From Clostridia bacterium (lineage in GTDB: Bacteria; Bacillota; Clostridia; Christensenellales; Aristaeellaceae), in NCBI GenBank assembly GCA_017396845.1, contig JAFQKQ010000088.1, positions 1-64,000 of the forward strand: a DNA stretch of 64,000 bases, written 5' to 3'. Every line of letters starts with the position of its first letter. Position 1 is the first letter of the stretch. A program made the translations under genes and the position numbers. Shown in pieces: positions 61,986 to 64,000 of the stretch. A model generated the notes under the pieces. That model was given only the letters and a program-made list of their open reading frames with translations. It was not told the DNA's origin and made no database searches.

Positions 61986-63275
61986 ATGAAAGAAAAGGCG
62001 TTTAAAATAACGTTTGCGCTTATTGCCGTGGTCGCCGTTGCGCTTGGTATTCTGTACGGAAAAACCGCAGGCATGGAAAGGCGCGAACGAACGGAGATTA
62101 TCAATGGCTATAAACGTGCCTTCTATGAAACAAGCGAACTTATTCACGCTATGCAGGTGAACCTTAAAAAGCTTACGGTAACGGGAAGCGCTGAAACTGA
62201 AAAGGAACTGCTGTTTGAAATTGCAAGGCAGGCAGAAGGCGCGCAAAGCAATCTATCGTCTCTTCCGTCATATGACGAAACCATTGTATCTACGATGAAG
62301 TTTGTAAACCAAACCGGCGACTTTTCAAAATCACTTGCCCAAAAGCTCATAAACGGAGGCGCAGTGTCGGAGGAGGACAGGAATAATATAAATATACTTC
62401 TTGAAAATATATCGAATTTGGCGCTTGCAATGGATGAGGCGGCAGCTGCGTTTGAAGAAGGACGGCTGAAATTCAGCAAACAAAAGACTTCCGGGGAAGA
62501 TACAGACGATCAGCCGATTGAACCGGTTAAGAAGTATCCGTCTTTACTGTATGACGGCCCTTTTTCGGACGGACAAACGGATGAAATAAATCGTATTCCG
62601 GGGGTGGAGATAAACGGCAAAGATGCAGAACGGGCGCTTGAAAGGTCTGTTGATATTCCCTATAAGAGTATCTTGATGGATGAAAATGAGAATGTATACG
62701 ATTTTACGATAGAAACTGATATCGGAAGTATGTATGCGGGCGTAAGCAAAAAAGGAGGGCATGTTTTATATCTGATCTCATCAGGCGGGAACCAAAAAGA
62801 AATCCTGACCGCGGAGGAGTGCATATCGTATGCAAAGAAATATCTGAACGCGCGAGGCTTCCCGGAAATGACGGAGAGCTATTATCGGAAATTCGCAGGT
62901 GTGATTACGGTAAACCTTGCACCGGTTCAGAATGACGTTATACTGTATCCCGATCTTGTGAAGGTGAATGTAAGCATGGAAAGCGGGAAAATCATCGGCT
63001 TTGAAATGACGGGGTATTATGTAAACCACAGGGAAAGGGAATTTATTGAACCTATAATTTCAGAAGATGAAGCGGCTTTGCGAATATCGGATAATCTTAC
63101 TGTGAAAGCCATTAAAAAGGCGCTGATTCCCGATGGAAAACAGGAAAAGCTGTGCTATGAAATCCTTGCTCAAAACAATGGCGATGAATTCCTGGTGTAT
63201 ATCGATTGTGAAACGGGAGAGGAAAGAGAAATATTTCAGGTGGTGGATACTCAGGAAGGAACACTGGTTGAATGA
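61986..63275 (+). CDS. ypeB: Germination protein YpeB
   Basis: YpeB, 429 residues, needed for SleB stability and placement in the spore. An N-terminal TM (about 7-24) is followed by a helical domain (about 30-170) and three PepSY-like domains (about 200-425). KYPSLLYDGPFSDG and ISYAKKYLNARGFPEM are hallmarks. GGGAGG precedes ATG 61986. The sleB-ypeB pair is standard in spore formers; the link to spoIIR is less so. Confidence 0.94.
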   Translation: MKEKAFKITFALIAVVAVALGILYGKTAGMERRERTEIINGYKRAFYETSELIHAMQVNLKKLTVTGSAETEKELLFEIARQAEGAQSNLSSLPSYDETIVSTMKFVNQTGDFSKSLAQKLINGGAVSEEDRNNINILLENISNLALAMDEAAAAFEEGRLKFSKQKTSGEDTDDQPIEPVKKYPSLLYDGPFSDGQTDEINRIPGVEINGKDAERALERSVDIPYKSILMDENENVYDFTIETDIGSMYAGVSKKGGHVLYLISSGGNQKEILTAEECISYAKKYLNARGFPEMTESYYRKFAGVITVNLAPVQNDVILYPDLVKVNVSMESGKIIGFEMTGYYVNHREREFIEPIISEDEAALRISDNLTVKAIKKALIPDGKQEKLCYEILAQNNGDEFLVYIDCETGEEREIFQVVDTQEGTLVE

Positions 63276-63364
63276 GGTGAATGGAGATGGAATATGGGGG
63301 ATACGCACCGAATTCTGCCGGTATGCATACTGTGAATAAGACCATGTATGCGGAGCGTGATCTC

Positions 63365-63709
63365 ATGATCGCAAGAGGCGAATTGTACAGCGCCTGCCTC
63401 GATCCGGTCGTTGGCTCCGAACAGGGCGGCGTGCGTCCGGTGCTTGTGATTCAAAACGATGTCGGAAACCGCTTCAGTCCTACCGTCATTGTATTGGCGG
63501 TTACGGGGCAGCTGAATAAAGCAAAGCTTCCCACGCATGTGGCGGTTCCTGCGGAGGGAAACGGACTTCAAAAGGATTCGGTAGTGCTCGCAGAGCAGAT
63601 TCGAACGCTCGATAAACGCCGCCTGAAGGAAAGGATCGGCTGTCTTTCGCCGGAGCAGATGGAAAAGGTATCAGAGGCGCTCAAAATATCACTGGGCTTT
63701 CCGAATTGA
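63365..63709 (+). CDS. MazF/NdoA-family endoribonuclease toxin
   Basis: A 114-residue protein of the MazF/PemK family, ribosome-independent mRNA interferases cutting at specific sites. [42 protein letters not shown] and [13 protein letters not shown] match Bacillus NdoA. Start ATG 63365 gives the usual N-terminus and has GGAG nine bases upstream. An in-frame ATG at 63287, just after ypeB with GAGGTG upstream, would add 26 residues. No antitoxin gene lies next to it. Confidence 0.88.
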   Translation: MIARGELYSACLDPVVGSEQGGVRPVLVIQNDVGNRFSPTVIVLAVTGQLNKAKLPTHVAVPAEGNGLQKDSVVLAEQIRTLDKRRLKERIGCLSPEQMEKVSEALKISLGFPN

Positions 63710-63726
63710 AGAGGAAAACAGCGGAA

Positions 63727-63762
63727 ACGGGAGGCCGCCTTATCGGCGGTCTCCGTATTATT
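63727..63762 (+). terminator. Hairpin after mazF
   Basis: ACGG-G-AG-GCCGCC (about 63726-63738) pairs with GGCGGTCTCCGT (63745-63756) with a bulge; T bases after it are few (ATTATTCATAA), so termination may be partial. Confidence 0.55.
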
Positions 63763-63800
63763 CATAAACGTTTCTATCAAATACATAAAAAGAAAAGCGC

Positions 63801-63829
63801 TTGAAGAATTTAGAGTATTGATATAAAAT
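63801..63829 (+). promoter_or_regulatory. Promoter of the PHP-domain gene
   Basis: TTGAAG (63801-63806) and TAAAAT (63824-63829), 17-base spacer. Confidence 0.65.
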
Positions 63830-63864
63830 AATATAGATATACTAAACGGACGGAGACGAAGCAT

Positions 63865-64000
63865 ATGAACGCAAGAGATTTTTATGTACAAATGCATCTG
63901 CACACCTCTGAAACCAGCAGGTGCGGAAAAGCTTCGGGAAAGGATATTGCCGCTGCCTGTAAGGAAGCGGGCTACAGCCTGATTGCAATTACCGATCATT
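63865..64000 (+). CDS. PHP-domain phosphoesterase, N-terminal part
   Basis: The gene starts at ATG 63865 (CGGAG upstream) and runs out of the window after 45 residues. The HLHTSETS motif (HxH) near residue 11 and the AITDH motif near residue 41 are PHP metal-binding signatures. The family covers histidinol phosphatase, DNA polymerase partners and various phosphoesterases; the type cannot be told from the fragment. Confidence 0.8.
   Translation, partial: MNARDFYVQMHLHTSETSRCGKASGKDIAAACKEAGYSLIAITDH

Noticed and set aside
1..64000. Insertion sequences, prophage genes, integrases and toxin-antitoxin pairs
   Set aside because: None seen apart from one mazF-like gene. Gene-by-gene reading gave no transposase, integrase or phage structural protein.

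Overview
This 64 kb window is chromosomal DNA of a Gram-positive, endospore-forming Firmicute, most likely of class Clostridia. The evidence is spoIIR, sleB and ypeB together, near-consensus sigma-A promoters with 17 bp spacers, strong GGAGG-type ribosome sites with many TTG/GTG starts, and the Firmicute gene order rplS-rbgA-rnhB-yraN / comM-dprA-topA-trmFO-hslV-hslU. Base composition looks balanced (around 50% GC by eye, not computed). I see no insertion sequence, prophage, integrase or CRISPR array, and no gene-free stretch longer than about 300 bases.

Region 1 (1-18,100, + strand) is mostly housekeeping. It holds the end of dnaK, dnaJ, prmA, rsmE, mtaB and a HIT protein; then rpsU with its own promoter; a DNA/RNA methyltransferase-like gene; and an enlarged rho with AT-hook-like motifs. 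rpmE follows with a structured leader, then DUF1385-prmC-prfA-tsaC-arginine phosphatase-YhhN, ending in a lone araB and a secreted protein of unknown function.

Region 2 (18,100-35,770, - strand) is a long block read right to left: cdsA, rplS, rbgA, rnhB, yraN, then a 1319-residue membrane glycosyltransferase with two GT-C modules and its own promoter, then comM, dprA, topA, trmFO, hslV, hslU and a sugar nucleotidyltransferase fused to a degenerate phosphomannomutase domain. Compared with the Bacillus order, a glycosylation gene has been placed into this block and another at its end. codV, sucCD and codY are absent from it.

Region 3 (35,850-54,500) is mixed. It holds a guanylate-kinase-like gene with a possible ParB-like tail, a GT2-GtrA polyprenyl-phosphate glycosyltransferase, a BIG2 adhesin-like protein, xpt and a HAD phosphatase. 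Two related L,D-transpeptidases flank an ornithine-cyclodeaminase-like gene and a membrane protein resembling two fused ABC permeases. A PDZ/radical-SAM gene then leads into der-plsY-xylB, followed by a two-component system.

Region 4 (54,500-64,000) holds an acyltransferase, tRNA-Leu(CAA), and an operon of ECF sigma factor, zinc-finger/DUF4349 protein and SIMPL protein. A GNAT with a Cys-rich tail stands next to a DUF1292 protein with a C4 cluster. ispE is followed by a sporulation/germination cluster (spoIIR-sleB-ypeB) with a lone mazF, and the window ends inside a PHP-domain gene.

Taken together, the sugar nucleotide enzyme, the GT2-GtrA protein and the giant GT-C protein suggest a lipid-linked glycosylation route acting outside the membrane. 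The best candidates for something undescribed are the dual GT-C protein, the sigma/DUF4349/SIMPL operon, the permease-like protein without partners and the kinase/ParB-like fusion.
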